From NCBI RefSeq assembly GCF_039710355.1, contig NZ_JBDKWZ010000008.1, positions 186,001-250,000 on the forward strand: DNA of 64,000 bases, read 5' to 3'. Under the pieces are notes generated by a model. That model was not told the DNA's origin and searched no databases. It was given only the letters and a program-made list of their open reading frames with translations. A program made the position numbers and the translations under genes. Positions 36,772 through 46,126 of the stretch are shown piece by piece. Origin of the DNA: Rapidithrix thailandica (GTDB taxonomy: Bacteria; Bacteroidota; Bacteroidia; Cytophagales; Flammeovirgaceae). Positions within the stretch are counted from its first letter, which is position 1; the number at the start of each line of letters is the position of its first letter.

Positions 36772-39700
36772 ATGAGCAGATTTTTACTTGTTTTTGGGTG
36801 CTTATGTGCGGTATTTTCCAGCGCATGGGCACAAAGCCGCACTGTAACCGGTACGGTGACAGGCGCGGAGGACAATGGTCCGTTGCCGGGTGTAAGTATT
36901 TTAGTCAAGGGAACGACTAAAGGAACGGTTTCGGATGTGGATGGTAATTATTCCCTTTCCATACCTGAAAGTGATGCGATCTTGGTTTTTTCTTATGTAG
37001 GATTTAAAGCGCAAGAAGTAGCAGTAGGTTCACAGTCTCAAATAGATGTAGCATTAGAGTATGAGCAAACGGAACTGAATGAGGTAGTTGTAACTGCATT
37101 AGGTATTCAACGAGAGGAGAAATCCCTGGGGTATGCCGTGACCTCTGTTAGTGCCAAAGATTTAGTAACCACAGGAAGTACAAACTTTGGTTCTGCCTTG
37201 TATGGTAAAGCTGCTGGTGTTAAAATCTCTACGGCACCAGGTGGGGCTACCAGTGCGGTAAACGTACAGATTAGGGGGGTGAATTCTCTGAACTACAATA
37301 CCCAGCCTCTATATGTAGTTGATGGAGTGCAGATTAGGAATTCAGGGCAGTCAGGATCAGGCGGAATTAATAATGGAGGATATTGGAACGATCAAAAAAT
37401 TAGAGGAAATGGACTTTTGGATATCAATCCGGAAGATATTGAGTCTCTTACAGTATTGAAGGGGGCTAGTGCTACCGCTTTGTATGGTTCTGAAGCGGCT
37501 AATGGTGTAATTGTAATTACCACCAAAAAGGGAACAAAACAGAAAGGTCTTGGAGTGGATGTAAATTATACTCATACTATTGAAGAGGTTGCGTTTACTC
37601 CAAAATATCAAAATGTATATGGTCCTGGGTATGATAGAGAAACGAACTTTCTTGTAGGTGCGGATGAAGATGGCTGGATTCATTATGATAGTAATGGTGA
37701 TGGAGTGAATGATGCAAAAAGACCGAACTACAGAGCTTATGGCCAATTTGGTCCTAAAATGGACGGGCAAACGGTAGAATGGTGGGATGGCTCTATGAGG
37801 AGTTATTCAGCTCAACCGGATAATTTTAAAGAATTGTTTGAAAAAGGGCATAGCTCTACCTTAAATGCAGCAATTTCAAATCAGTCTGAGAAAGGAGCTT
37901 TCAGGTTGTCTTATACTCGTACCGATTATAAAGCCATTCAACGGAATAGTAATCAGCAAAAGAATATATTTAACTTAAATAGTACACTGAAGTTAAATAA
38001 AAAATTAAGTGTTGATCTAGTAGCGAGTTACATAAATACTGAAATTCACAATCGTCCGGAATTGATTAATAGAGTTGTAGGTAACTATGACGGTTTTTTC
38101 AGTAGAGCAGATGATATGTCGGTGTATCTGGATAAATACCAAACTTCTGAAGGGTATAAATATGTTCCCTACAACTTAAATGTGAGAAATCCGGAAGAAG
38201 CTTTGAAACATAATATCCGTGCAGGCTCTCTGATGGATTATATGTGGAGAAATTTTAAAAACTCAGAGGATGAGCTTCAAAATCGTTTAATTTCCAGTAT
38301 GACAATTAACTATGATATTAATAGTAATTTGAAACTCAGAGGGCGTATTGGAAATGATTTTACCAGTACTTCGATTGAAAAGAAAGAGTATAATGAATAT
38401 TCATCTGCTTTTAACCAACCTACATCAAGTACAGGAAGTTATAATATGGCTGAAGGGCGGTATTCAATTGTTTATGGGGATGCATTGTTAACCTATTCAA
38501 AAGAAATTAATTCTGATATAAAAGCTTCAGTAAGTGGAGGCTTACAAGGTAGACATGAAAAATATTTGGACCAATCTACAGGTACTAGATCTGGTTTAGT
38601 GCTTGAAAATTGGTTTAGTATAAATAACTCCTTTAATGCAACTTTGGATGCTAAAGTAAACCGGGGTGAATTGATTAAATACGCTTACCTTGGGATCGCT
38701 AATTTTAGTTTTAGAGATTATTTATTCATCGAAGGTACTGTAAGACAAGAATACTCTTCTTCTTTACCAGCTAAAAATAATAGCTATTTCTACCCATCGG
38801 TTAATGCTGGTTTTGTCTTTACTGAAGCCTTCACCATGCCCACATTTATGGATTATGGTAAACTTAGAGCTTCATATGGTATCGTAGGTAACTCTCCTCA
38901 AAGGTACTTAGCGAATATTGCTTATTCACAAAGTGTATTGCAAACAAGTACCAACGGTTCTGTGCCAAGTTTATCTGCGGATACAAACTATGGAAATGAG
39001 GATATTTCTCCAGAACAAAAGTTCGAAACAGAATTTGGTCTTGAGTTAAGTATGTTAAATAGCCGCTTAGGACTTGATGTGACTTACTATTTTAGCCGAG
39101 TTGAAGATCAACTGCTTCAAGCGAATTTAGCTCCAAGTACAGGTGCGACTTCAAGATTGTATAACGTAGGTGAACTAAGATCAAAAGGTATTGAGGTGGC
39201 AATAAATTCTACTCCAGTAATGGGGACTGTAAGATGGGATGCACGGTTTAATTTTGCTATCAATAGAACAAAAGTACATAAACTTGCTGAAGGTATTCCT
39301 GAGCTAGTCGCTAGAGATCTTGATGGAGGTGCTGTACAGGTAAAAGCTGATGAAGGCGATTTGTTAGGGAATATTTATGTTCATCCCCGGGCTACAGATG
39401 AAGATGGAAACTATATCATAGGTGAGAATGGCTTATATGTCATTGACCAACAGTCTTATGTGAAAGCAGGTAATGTGCAACCTAAGGTTATCGGTGGGTT
39501 TGCCAATACGGTAAGTTACAAAGGCTTTTCCCTGGATATGATGATTGACTATCGTCTTGGAGGGCAGATTGTGTCAACTCCTTTGTTATATGGTAAAAAT
39601 GCTGGTATGTATGAGAATACACTAGCTTTTAGGGATGAAGCCAATGGTGGATTACCTTATTATATTGATGCCAATAATGGGAATAAAAAAGTATTGTTAT

Positions 39701-40119
39701 CAAACCACAATGAAGCAGCGCCCGATGGAAGTAGAGTGTACCATAATGGGATGGTCCTGAATGGAGTGACCGCTGATGGGAAGAAAAATACTACGGTGGT
39801 TGATGCGCCTGCATACTATATGAATTCTTATGGTTGGTCATCAGGTTGGTACGAAGACGGTGCCGTTTATGACAATAGTTTTGTGAAGTTGCGAGAAGTT
39901 GCGTTGACTTATCACCTTCCAAAAGATTTTGTTCAAAAAATTAAACTGCAACGGCTAAGTGTTTCTTTAATTGGTAGAAACCTCTTCTATATTTATAGAA
40001 CTTTGGATAACCTTGACCCTGAAGCTCCTGTGGGTTCACACTGGTCTAGTCAGGGTATTGATGAAGGTTCTACTGCGGCTAACCGTAGTTATGGATTTTC
40101 CTTGCGAGCAAGTTTCTAA
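36772..40119 (+). CDS. SusC/RagA-family TonB-linked outer membrane transporter (pair 4)
   Basis: A TonB-dependent outer membrane barrel of 1115 residues from the ATG at 36772. An upstream in-frame ATG at 36706 would prepend 22 residues that disrupt the signal peptide, so it is rejected. The signal ends SSAWAQ|SR. The carboxypeptidase-regulatory-like domain (about 20-105) carries GPLPGVSILVKGTTKGTV, the segment NEVVVTALGIQREEKSLGY follows, then the plug with LYVVDGVQIRN and ATALYGSEAANGVIVITTKK, and the barrel ending FSLRASF. This is the longest SusC in the window. Its codon use looks more AT-rich than that of pair 3, similar to pair 1. The SusD gene follows after 36 bp. Confidence 0.95.
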   Translation: MSRFLLVFGCLCAVFSSAWAQSRTVTGTVTGAEDNGPLPGVSILVKGTTKGTVSDVDGNYSLSIPESDAILVFSYVGFKAQEVAVGSQSQIDVALEYEQTELNEVVVTALGIQREEKSLGYAVTSVSAKDLVTTGSTNFGSALYGKAAGVKISTAPGGATSAVNVQIRGVNSLNYNTQPLYVVDGVQIRNSGQSGSGGINNGGYWNDQKIRGNGLLDINPEDIESLTVLKGASATALYGSEAANGVIVITTKKGTKQKGLGVDVNYTHTIEEVAFTPKYQNVYGPGYDRETNFLVGADEDGWIHYDSNGDGVNDAKRPNYRAYGQFGPKMDGQTVEWWDGSMRSYSAQPDNFKELFEKGHSSTLNAAISNQSEKGAFRLSYTRTDYKAIQRNSNQQKNIFNLNSTLKLNKKLSVDLVASYINTEIHNRPELINRVVGNYDGFFSRADDMSVYLDKYQTSEGYKYVPYNLNVRNPEEALKHNIRAGSLMDYMWRNFKNSEDELQNRLISSMTINYDINSNLKLRGRIGNDFTSTSIEKKEYNEYSSAFNQPTSSTGSYNMAEGRYSIVYGDALLTYSKEINSDIKASVSGGLQGRHEKYLDQSTGTRSGLVLENWFSINNSFNATLDAKVNRGELIKYAYLGIANFSFRDYLFIEGTVRQEYSSSLPAKNNSYFYPSVNAGFVFTEAFTMPTFMDYGKLRASYGIVGNSPQRYLANIAYSQSVLQTSTNGSVPSLSADTNYGNEDISPEQKFETEFGLELSMLNSRLGLDVTYYFSRVEDQLLQANLAPSTGATSRLYNVGELRSKGIEVAINSTPVMGTVRWDARFNFAINRTKVHKLAEGIPELVARDLDGGAVQVKADEGDLLGNIYVHPRATDEDGNYIIGENGLYVIDQQSYVKAGNVQPKVIGGFANTVSYKGFSLDMMIDYRLGGQIVSTPLLYGKNAGMYENTLAFRDEANGGLPYYIDANNGNKKVLLSNHNEAAPDGSRVYHNGMVLNGVTADGKKNTTVVDAPAYYMNSYGWSSGWYEDGAVYDNSFVKLREVALTYHLPKDFVQKIKLQRLSVSLIGRNLFYIYRTLDNLDPEAPVGSHWSSQGIDEGSTAANRSYGFSLRASF

Positions 40120-40155
40120 GCTTCATATTGTAAGAGATAAAAATATTATAGCATA

Positions 40156-41733
40156 ATGAAAAATATTCAAGTAAAAGTATTATGTGCTGTGATCATAGCT
40201 ATGGTCTTCGGTGCATGTGAAAGTAAACTTGAGGATAAATACCTTAATCCTGAAAAAACGGATAAGACCTCAGTTGGGGCTTTCTTTACAAAAATGTTGG
40301 ATAATAAGCGGGTAAGATCGGAGTATTGGGTATACCGTACTGTTTTTTTATCACATCAGACTATTTATACGCAATCCGCAAGCTATGTAAATGGCTTAAA
40401 ATTGTATCAGCAAAAACAGTCTTATACTGATACTCACTGGAATGACTTTTATACTCCTAGTGGTGCCGGGTTGATTGCGCATTTTCGCGAAATAGAGAAG
40501 ATGTTTGCAGATATGTCTGAGGATGAACAACAATTATGGGAAGTATACAGACAAGCTGCAAAAGTAGCTTTATATGATCAGACAGCTCAAATGGTTGATT
40601 TATGGGGGGATATTCCATTTTATGAAGCAGGTAGATTGAATGCGACAGATACGGATATCACTCCTCCAAAGTTTGATGATGCTGCGACTATCTACTCTGA
40701 TATTATTAAAGGTTTGGAGAGTGTATCGGATTACTTTGAAAATGCTTCTCTTGACCCTGAAGTGCAGTCATCTTTTAGTAAGCAAGATATACTTCTTGGA
40801 GGAGATATCGATTTATGGAGGCGTTATACAAACTCGTTATTGTTACGTCTGTTAATGAGGGTTTCTTTTGTGGACGAAAACATGGCTAAAGCAAAGGCCT
40901 TGGAAATATTAAATAACCAAGCAGAATACCCATTGCTCGGGGAAGAGCAAAATGTTTTACTTCATCCTTTAGATACGTATACCGAGAGTCTTCAGAAAGC
41001 GTTGTATGAAGGAAGTAATCATATTGCTACAGAGTATATGTTAGATGGCTTGATGAAGCCTGCGAGTGATCCTCGTATTCCAGTATTTTATGATAAGGGG
41101 GTGGATGAAAGCGGAACTCCTAATGATGATTATTATAGTATGTCTTTGGCGATTCCATCTTCAGAACAAGAGAAAATCATTAAAACAAGAAAACATGCGA
41201 TTTTAGATTCGGCTACTTTTGTCCAAAATAACCGCTTGCCGGGTGTTGTCATGACTGCCGCAGAAGTTTCTTTCTTGAAAGCTGAAGCGTTTGAACGTTG
41301 GGGAAGTTCGGCAGATGCTGAAACAGCTTTTAAAGAAGGGTTGGAAAGGTCTGTGAGTTTTTATTATTACTTAAATAGCACTAGCAATGTAGAGAAAGAT
41401 CCGATAGAACTCCCTACCGACGGAGAGATGGATGCCTTCTTAACTTCGCCTGCCGTAGCTTATGCGGGTACGTCAGAAGAAAAGCTTGCGAAGATATGGA
41501 CACAAAAGTGGTTACATTTTGCCTTCTTGCAACCCAATCAAAGTTGGGCAGAATTGAGAAGAACAAAACATCCTGAATTAACTTTTATTGAGGATGTAAG
41601 TACTCCTGAAGCTTCATTGCCACCCGCTCGTTTTTTATATCCAAGTACGGAAAGACTCTATAATGCGGAGAATTATCAGAAAGTAGCAGAAAAAGATTTG
41701 ACTACTACTAAGATTTTCTGGGATGTTAAATAA
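40156..41733 (+). CDS. SusD/RagB-family lipoprotein, SusD_2-like (pair 4)
   Basis: Ligand-binding lipoprotein paired with the SusC just upstream. 525 residues with a lipoprotein signal ending AMVFGAC (Cys21). The mature start is LEDKYLNPEKTDKTSVGAF. Helical segments include YDQTAQMVDLWGDIPFYEAG (about 134-153), the segment typical of SusD_2 proteins where the sequence passes from D-x-W/F-G-D-I-P-F to a Glu/Ala, and LWRRYTNSLLLRLLMRVSF (about 218-236). TAAEVSFLKAEAFERWG and the C-terminal IWTQKWLHFAFLQPNQSWAE plus RRTKHPE complete the family pattern, and the end FWDVK matches the other SusD_2-like proteins here. A near-perfect palindromic terminator follows. Confidence 0.93.
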   Translation: MKNIQVKVLCAVIIAMVFGACESKLEDKYLNPEKTDKTSVGAFFTKMLDNKRVRSEYWVYRTVFLSHQTIYTQSASYVNGLKLYQQKQSYTDTHWNDFYTPSGAGLIAHFREIEKMFADMSEDEQQLWEVYRQAAKVALYDQTAQMVDLWGDIPFYEAGRLNATDTDITPPKFDDAATIYSDIIKGLESVSDYFENASLDPEVQSSFSKQDILLGGDIDLWRRYTNSLLLRLLMRVSFVDENMAKAKALEILNNQAEYPLLGEEQNVLLHPLDTYTESLQKALYEGSNHIATEYMLDGLMKPASDPRIPVFYDKGVDESGTPNDDYYSMSLAIPSSEQEKIIKTRKHAILDSATFVQNNRLPGVVMTAAEVSFLKAEAFERWGSSADAETAFKEGLERSVSFYYYLNSTSNVEKDPIELPTDGEMDAFLTSPAVAYAGTSEEKLAKIWTQKWLHFAFLQPNQSWAELRRTKHPELTFIEDVSTPEASLPPARFLYPSTERLYNAENYQKVAEKDLTTTKIFWDVK

Positions 41734-41764
41734 TGTTTGCATTATTTAAACAGAATGAATTACT

Positions 41765-41803
41765 AAAAAAGCCAGCTTCCGGTACCGGAAGCTGGCTTTT
41801 TTT
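41765..41803. terminator. Palindromic terminator after SusCD pair 4
   Basis: A perfect 38-bp palindrome (41765-41802) centred on GGTACC with A6 and T6 flanks; usable on both strands. Confidence 0.9.
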
Positions 41804-42140
41804 ATTGCTCTTTGCTTGCTACCATCCCATCCTGCCTGAATTCCTGAAAAGCTATGCGTTTTTGATGGTTTCTGTTGCGATTTCCGAATGAATGCTTTTG
41901 AATAAAAATGGACTTATTTCCTGTGGAAATAGAAATTTTAGGCGAAATAGACTTGTTTGGCTTGTTTTCTGGTAAGAAATTTGATTGCATAGGTAAATAA
42001 AAATCTTGCAATCCTCTTGCAGGATTGTGCTTGCTTTGCTACTATTGCATAGTATTCCCGCATAGCTGGATGGAATGAAGGTGAAGAACAGAGAGGGAAG
42101 TGCCAACACAGTGAATTACTTATTACTATATACATTATTT

Positions 42141-42169
42141 AAGGCTAATCCCGTTTGGGGTTAGCCTTT
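42141..42169 (+). terminator. Unassigned terminator-like hairpin
   Basis: AAGGCTAATCCC-GTTT-GGGGTTAGCCTT: a 12-bp stem with one G-U pair and a 4-nt loop, then TTCTT. It is not adjacent to a called gene end on either strand. Confidence 0.6.
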
Positions 42170-42305
42170 CTTATTACCGGATTTATCCTCTGCTTATTTA
42201 CCTTTGTAGGGTTTGGAAAATATACAAATACGGTGGGTTGCATTCAGTACTCCCGTATTGGAATTTGATCATCCATGTTGAACTCAATACAAATTAAATA
42301 AACAC

Positions 42306-43541
42306 ATGAAATATTGGAGAAAATTAACGCATAAACAAATTTGTGACCGGGTGTTCGGAGCCTTGGATAAAAACGTGAATTTCCGTACACAAGGTGGAAT
42401 CGGTGTGCCGGCTTCTTACTTAGACACTAATGTGTTTTATGACAACGCTTCCTTTTTAAAGGACGCACCCTTTCTGAAAACCTTGATCGAAAACCCCAAC
42501 CATATCGGTTGCCATACCTTAGGCGATTCGGAAGCATTTTTTGCCGGAACCCAAGAGATCGAAAAAGAGTTGATCAAACTTTGTGCAGAGGATCTCTTAA
42601 AAGGAGAGCCGGGAGCTCAGGACGGATATGTGGCTACCGGAGGAACCGAGGCGAATATTCAGGCCGCCTGGATTTACCGGAATTTTTTCATGAAAGAGTA
42701 CGGGGCTAAGATTTCTGAGATTGGTATCTTGTCTTCGGAAGACTCGCATTATTCCGTTCCTAAAGGGGCTAATTTATTGAATATTAAGTGGTATCAGGCA
42801 GAAGTGGATTTTGCTACCCGTCAACTAAACAAGCAAGCGTTACAGTCTCTCTTGGAAGGAGCGAAAGCTAATGGAGTAAAATATATGATTGTTGTGGCGA
42901 ATATGGCAACCACCATGTTTGGCTCGGTGGATAACCTGGACATATATGTGGAAGCGCTGGAAGCGGCAGGATTGTCTTACAAAATACACGTAGACGGAGC
43001 TTTCGGTGGGTTTATTTATCCGGTAAGCAACCCGAATAATCCTTTGAGCTTTCAAAACAAGCATATTACTTCTTTTACGATGGATGCCCATAAAATGGCT
43101 CAGGCGCCATATGGTACGGGTATTTTCCTGATCAGGAAAGATTATATACATTATGTGTATACTCAGGAGGCGCAGTATGTATCGGGTTTGGATATTACTC
43201 TTTGTGGTAGTCGTTCCGGAGCGAATGCGGTTTCTGTTTGGATGATATTGATGACCTATGGCCCCTTCGGCTGGCTGGAGAAAATCAATAAACTCTTGTA
43301 CCGTACTTCATGGCTTTGTGAAAAACTGGATGAGTTGGGGATAACTTATTACCGGGATCCTTATATGAACATTGTTACGATTTTGTCAGAACAAGTGCCG
43401 GATGAGATTGCTCACGAATTTGGCCTTGTTCCGGATTCCCACTCAGAGCAGAAGCAATGGTATAAAGTTGTGATTATGGATCATGTGGAACTGGATGCAT
43501 TGGATAATTTTACTCAAACGATGGCCAGGATTAATAAGTAA
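42306..43541 (+). CDS. Pyridoxal-phosphate-dependent amino acid decarboxylase (group II)
   Basis: A 411-residue PLP enzyme of the group II decarboxylase family (the histidine/aromatic/glutamate/aspartate decarboxylase superfamily). The motif HVDGAFGG (about residue 228) holds the Asp that pairs with the pyridine nitrogen. MDAHKMAQAPYGTGI carries the Lys that forms the Schiff base (about residue 263). YVATGGTEANIQAAW binds the phosphate. LSSEDSHYSVPKGANLL provides the stacking His. The length fits the short bacterial histidine decarboxylase-like group. The substrate cannot be fixed from sequence alone. There is no adjacent transporter or antiporter, so an acid-resistance cassette is not supported. 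It is a single-gene unit with its own terminator. Confidence 0.9.
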   Translation: MKYWRKLTHKQICDRVFGALDKNVNFRTQGGIGVPASYLDTNVFYDNASFLKDAPFLKTLIENPNHIGCHTLGDSEAFFAGTQEIEKELIKLCAEDLLKGEPGAQDGYVATGGTEANIQAAWIYRNFFMKEYGAKISEIGILSSEDSHYSVPKGANLLNIKWYQAEVDFATRQLNKQALQSLLEGAKANGVKYMIVVANMATTMFGSVDNLDIYVEALEAAGLSYKIHVDGAFGGFIYPVSNPNNPLSFQNKHITSFTMDAHKMAQAPYGTGIFLIRKDYIHYVYTQEAQYVSGLDITLCGSRSGANAVSVWMILMTYGPFGWLEKINKLLYRTSWLCEKLDELGITYYRDPYMNIVTILSEQVPDEIAHEFGLVPDSHSEQKQWYKVVIMDHVELDALDNFTQTMARINK

Positions 43542-43972
43542 AGAAAAGCCGGTTGAACCCGACGTAAAGTTCGGTTAGGAGCGAGGGTCGGATTCTCAAT
43601 CAAATTCAATAAAACCTTAGTGAATTACAACTCCCGCCTGTTTGGTATCAAAAACTCCGGGAGTTGTCTCTTTTTTTCTCATTTTTTTTGATAGTAAATA
43701 GTATTTTAAAAAGTTTTCTACGAATTTATATTTGTTGAAAGTGGAGGTTTTGATTTGCGAGAAATATTTGGTATCAGCTAGCTGGTTTAGGATTCATTGC
43801 TTCTGGTAAAGACCCTTCCTTATTGTAGTTTGTTTGAATATTGATTTTGGAAAAAGTCAACAAATAGTAATATTCGGGGAATCTTGAATGGTAGTTTGTG
43901 AGAGGGTTTATTTTCTTGTTAAAAATTGCTAACTAGTAGAGAGTTTCAATTTTTACTCAAAAAAAGAAAACC
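43542..43972. other. Intergenic region before the DUF2911 gene
   Basis: 431 bp holding the terminator at 43627-43678 and an AT-rich leader. No ORF, repeat or further structure recognised. Confidence 0.45.
43627..43678 (+). terminator. Rho-independent terminator after PLP decarboxylase
   Basis: A 10-bp stem (ACAACTCCCG 43627-43636 with 43658-43667) and a 21-nt loop, followed by TCTCTTTTTTT. Confidence 0.82.
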
Positions 43973-45127
43973 ATGAAACGAACAACTATGTGTAAGTTTA
44001 TAAGTATTTCCATTTGTGCTTTTCTCTTCTATGCAGCCTCCTATGCGCAAAGTATTACTCTGCCACCTAGTGGGGAGAACCAAAAGGCCAGTGTGACGCA
44101 ATGGATGGGCTTGGTGAAAATGAACATTACCTATAACAGCCCGGATGTGACGGCTTCTAATGGAGAGGACCGTACAGGGAAGATATGGGGGCAACTGGTG
44201 CCCTATGGTTTTGCAAACCTGGGGTTTGGGATGAGTAGTGAGGAAAATCCTTCCCCTTGGAGAGCCGGGGCGAATGAAAATACCACAGTGTATTTTTCTC
44301 ATGACGTGGAGATTGAAGGAAAACCGCTGAAAGCAGGTAAGTACGCACTGTTTATGGCGCCTGGTGAAGAAGAGTGGACATTGATCTTTTCTAAAAATCA
44401 TAGCTCTTGGGGGAGTTATTTTTACAATCCCGAAGAAGACGCCCTACGGGTAACTGTAAAACCTAAAGAAGTAGAATTTTCCGAATGGCTTACATATGAA
44501 TTCGTGGACCGTGGATTGGACCACTGTGTGGCCGCATTAAAATGGGAAAACAAAATGGTGCCGTTTGAGGTGAATGTTCCTAATATTAATGAACTATACC
44601 TTGGTCAGATACGGGATGAATTGCGTTCGTCTTCAGGGTTTAACTGGATGGCCTGGAATCAGGCGGCTAATTTTTGCCTGCAACACGATATTAATTTGAA
44701 AGAGGGCTTGAGCTGGATTGACAATGCCATTAATGCTCCTTACTTCGGACAAGAAAATTTTGCGAATTACAATGTGAAATCTCAGCTTTTGAGCAAATTA
44801 GGTAAAGAGCAAGAAGCTGAAATCGTTATGAATAAAGCCATTAGTCACCCTACTGCTACGGTTTTTCAAATCCATCAGTATGGAAGACAGCTTCTCAATG
44901 AAGGCAAAGGTGATAAAGCCTTGGCAGTATTTGAACTTAATGCGAAACGGCATCCTGATACTTGGCCGGTGAATATGGGTTTGGCCCGAGGGTATTCCGC
45001 TTTGGGACAGTACAAAAAAGCCTTAAAACACGCTCAAATGGCTTACGAAAAAGCCCCTGATGAACTGAACAAACAAACGTTGCAAGGCGCAATTGATAAA
45101 TTGAAACAAAATCAGGATTTTAATTAA
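43973..45127 (+). CDS. DUF2911 domain protein with C-terminal TPR
   Basis: A 384-residue exported protein with a signal peptide (cleavage near ASYAQ|SIT). The DUF2911 domain spans about 25-185: ITLPPSGENQKASVTQWMG, ITYNSPDVTASNGEDRTGK, IWGQLVPYGFANLGFG, WRAGANENTTVYFSHDVEIE and KAGKYALFMAPGEEEWTLIF. The region from about 205 to 384 carries TPR-type helices, with the best repeat at PVNMGLARGYSALGQYKKAL. DUF2911 proteins are common in Bacteroidota and their function is unknown; TPRs suggest protein contacts. Convergent with the cyclophilin gene and sharing a long terminator with it. Confidence 0.93.
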   Translation: MKRTTMCKFISISICAFLFYAASYAQSITLPPSGENQKASVTQWMGLVKMNITYNSPDVTASNGEDRTGKIWGQLVPYGFANLGFGMSSEENPSPWRAGANENTTVYFSHDVEIEGKPLKAGKYALFMAPGEEEWTLIFSKNHSSWGSYFYNPEEDALRVTVKPKEVEFSEWLTYEFVDRGLDHCVAALKWENKMVPFEVNVPNINELYLGQIRDELRSSSGFNWMAWNQAANFCLQHDINLKEGLSWIDNAINAPYFGQENFANYNVKSQLLSKLGKEQEAEIVMNKAISHPTATVFQIHQYGRQLLNEGKGDKALAVFELNAKRHPDTWPVNMGLARGYSALGQYKKALKHAQMAYEKAPDELNKQTLQGAIDKLKQNQDFN

Positions 45128-45140
45128 TATAAACTGAGAG

Positions 45141-45190
45141 AAATAAGCCAAGGCCTTGTTTATTCCAATAAACAAGGCCTTGGCTTATTT
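45141..45190. terminator. Bidirectional terminator, 24-bp perfect stem
   Basis: Perfect inverted repeat 45141-45164 with 45167-45190 (2-nt centre), containing CCAAGGCCTTG and ending AAAT/ATTT. It lies between convergent genes ending at 45127 (+) and 45203 (-). Confidence 0.92.
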
Positions 45191-45202
45191 TAAAGTATAT
45201 AT

Positions 45203-46126
45203 CTATTTCGTATATACCTCTCCGTATTTTTGAATAATCTCTTTTCTGGGTACTTTTTCAAAACTGACTTTAAAACGTATATCTTCCTTGGGCCGGTTGT
45301 AGTCATCGGTAGGAAGGGTTGCTATTTGATCAATTATCTCAAGGCCTTCCACTACTTTTCCAAACACCGTGTACTCCTGGTCCAGACTGGGAAATCCTCC
45401 TTTTTGCGTATATAAAGAAATTTCTTTTTCTGAGAGTGGTTTGTCCAGTTCAATTTTATAAATATTCTCAATTGTATCCTTCAAGTTCAAGATCATTTCT
45501 TCAAGGGCTTTTTGATCGTTTTGAAGCTGAAGTTCCAAGTAAGAGTTTTTAAGGTCATAAAATTGGTCCCGGTCGATCAATTGGATGAAGTATTTATATA
45601 AATTGTTGAAGTCGACTCTTGCGGTTTTGAGCTCTTCTTCATTGAACTTTTTTCCTTGCACAATAAAGAACTGACTGCCGTTAGATTCCTTTTCGGGGTT
45701 TTGAGCATCGCCTAAACGGGCGGCAGATAAGGCGCCTTTCTCATGAAATAACATCGAATGAAACTCTGCAGGAACCGTGTATCCGGGGTTGCCTCTGCCC
45801 AGTCGCTCTCCGGTTTCTGCTTCTTTGGATTCGGGGTCACCTCCCTGAATCATAAAGCTTTCGATTACCCTGTGAAAAAGTAAATCATCGTAAAAGCCTT
45901 CCTGCGCCAATTTTAAGAAATTGGCTTTGTGCTTTGGGGTTTCGTCAAACAGGATGACTTTCATGCTGCCTTTACTGGTTTGGATGGTGACCAGGTAGTC
46001 GGAGGCACTATTCGGATCTATGATGATTTCTTCTGTGGAAGTATTGGCTTTTTCCTGCTGCTTATTACAAGCGGTGAAGCATACAAAGCAAAAAAGGAGT
46101 ATCCCTGTATAATTGAATTGGATCAT
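45203..46126 (-). CDS. Cyclophilin-type peptidyl-prolyl isomerase lipoprotein with helical insertion
   Basis: Predicted envelope prolyl isomerase, 307 residues. The signal ends VCFTAC (Cys20 lipidated). The cyclophilin domain starts at about 45: FHRVIESFMIQGGDPES with the active-site Arg, GYTVPAEFHSMLFHEKGALS, NGSQFFIVQG, and the C-terminal YTVFGKVVEGLEIIDQI. Between NGSQFFIVQG and YTVFGKV there is an insertion of about 80 residues that is strongly helical (YKYFIQLIDRDQFYDLKNSY and DQKALEEMILNLKDTIENIY). The other cyclophilin lipoprotein here (1585-2358) lacks it. Such insertions are common in Bacteroidota members and may contribute client or partner binding, which is inference. Confidence 0.93.
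   Translation of the reverse strand: MIQFNYTGILLFCFVCFTACNKQQEKANTSTEEIIIDPNSASDYLVTIQTSKGSMKVILFDETPKHKANFLKLAQEGFYDDLLFHRVIESFMIQGGDPESKEAETGERLGRGNPGYTVPAEFHSMLFHEKGALSAARLGDAQNPEKESNGSQFFIVQGKKFNEEELKTARVDFNNLYKYFIQLIDRDQFYDLKNSYLELQLQNDQKALEEMILNLKDTIENIYKIELDKPLSEKEISLYTQKGGFPSLDQEYTVFGKVVEGLEIIDQIATLPTDDYNRPKEDIRFKVSFEKVPRKEIIQKYGEVYTK

Larger units (their letters stand above)
41734..42305. other. Intergenic region between SusCD pair 4 and PLP decarboxylase
   Basis: 572 bp. It holds the pair 4 terminator (41765-41803) and a second, unassigned terminator-like hairpin (42141-42169) with about 330 bp between them. Three overlapping minus-strand frames here look non-coding. The arrangement would fit a small RNA gene of up to about 330 nt, but no promoter is evident. 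Confidence 0.4.

Noticed and set aside
41802..42135. Three overlapping minus-strand frames before the PLP decarboxylase
   Set aside because: They overlap one another and have low-complexity hydrophobic translations; a small RNA is a better explanation for the region.
42306..43541. PLP decarboxylase as part of an amino-acid acid-resistance system
   Set aside because: No antiporter or regulator gene is adjacent.
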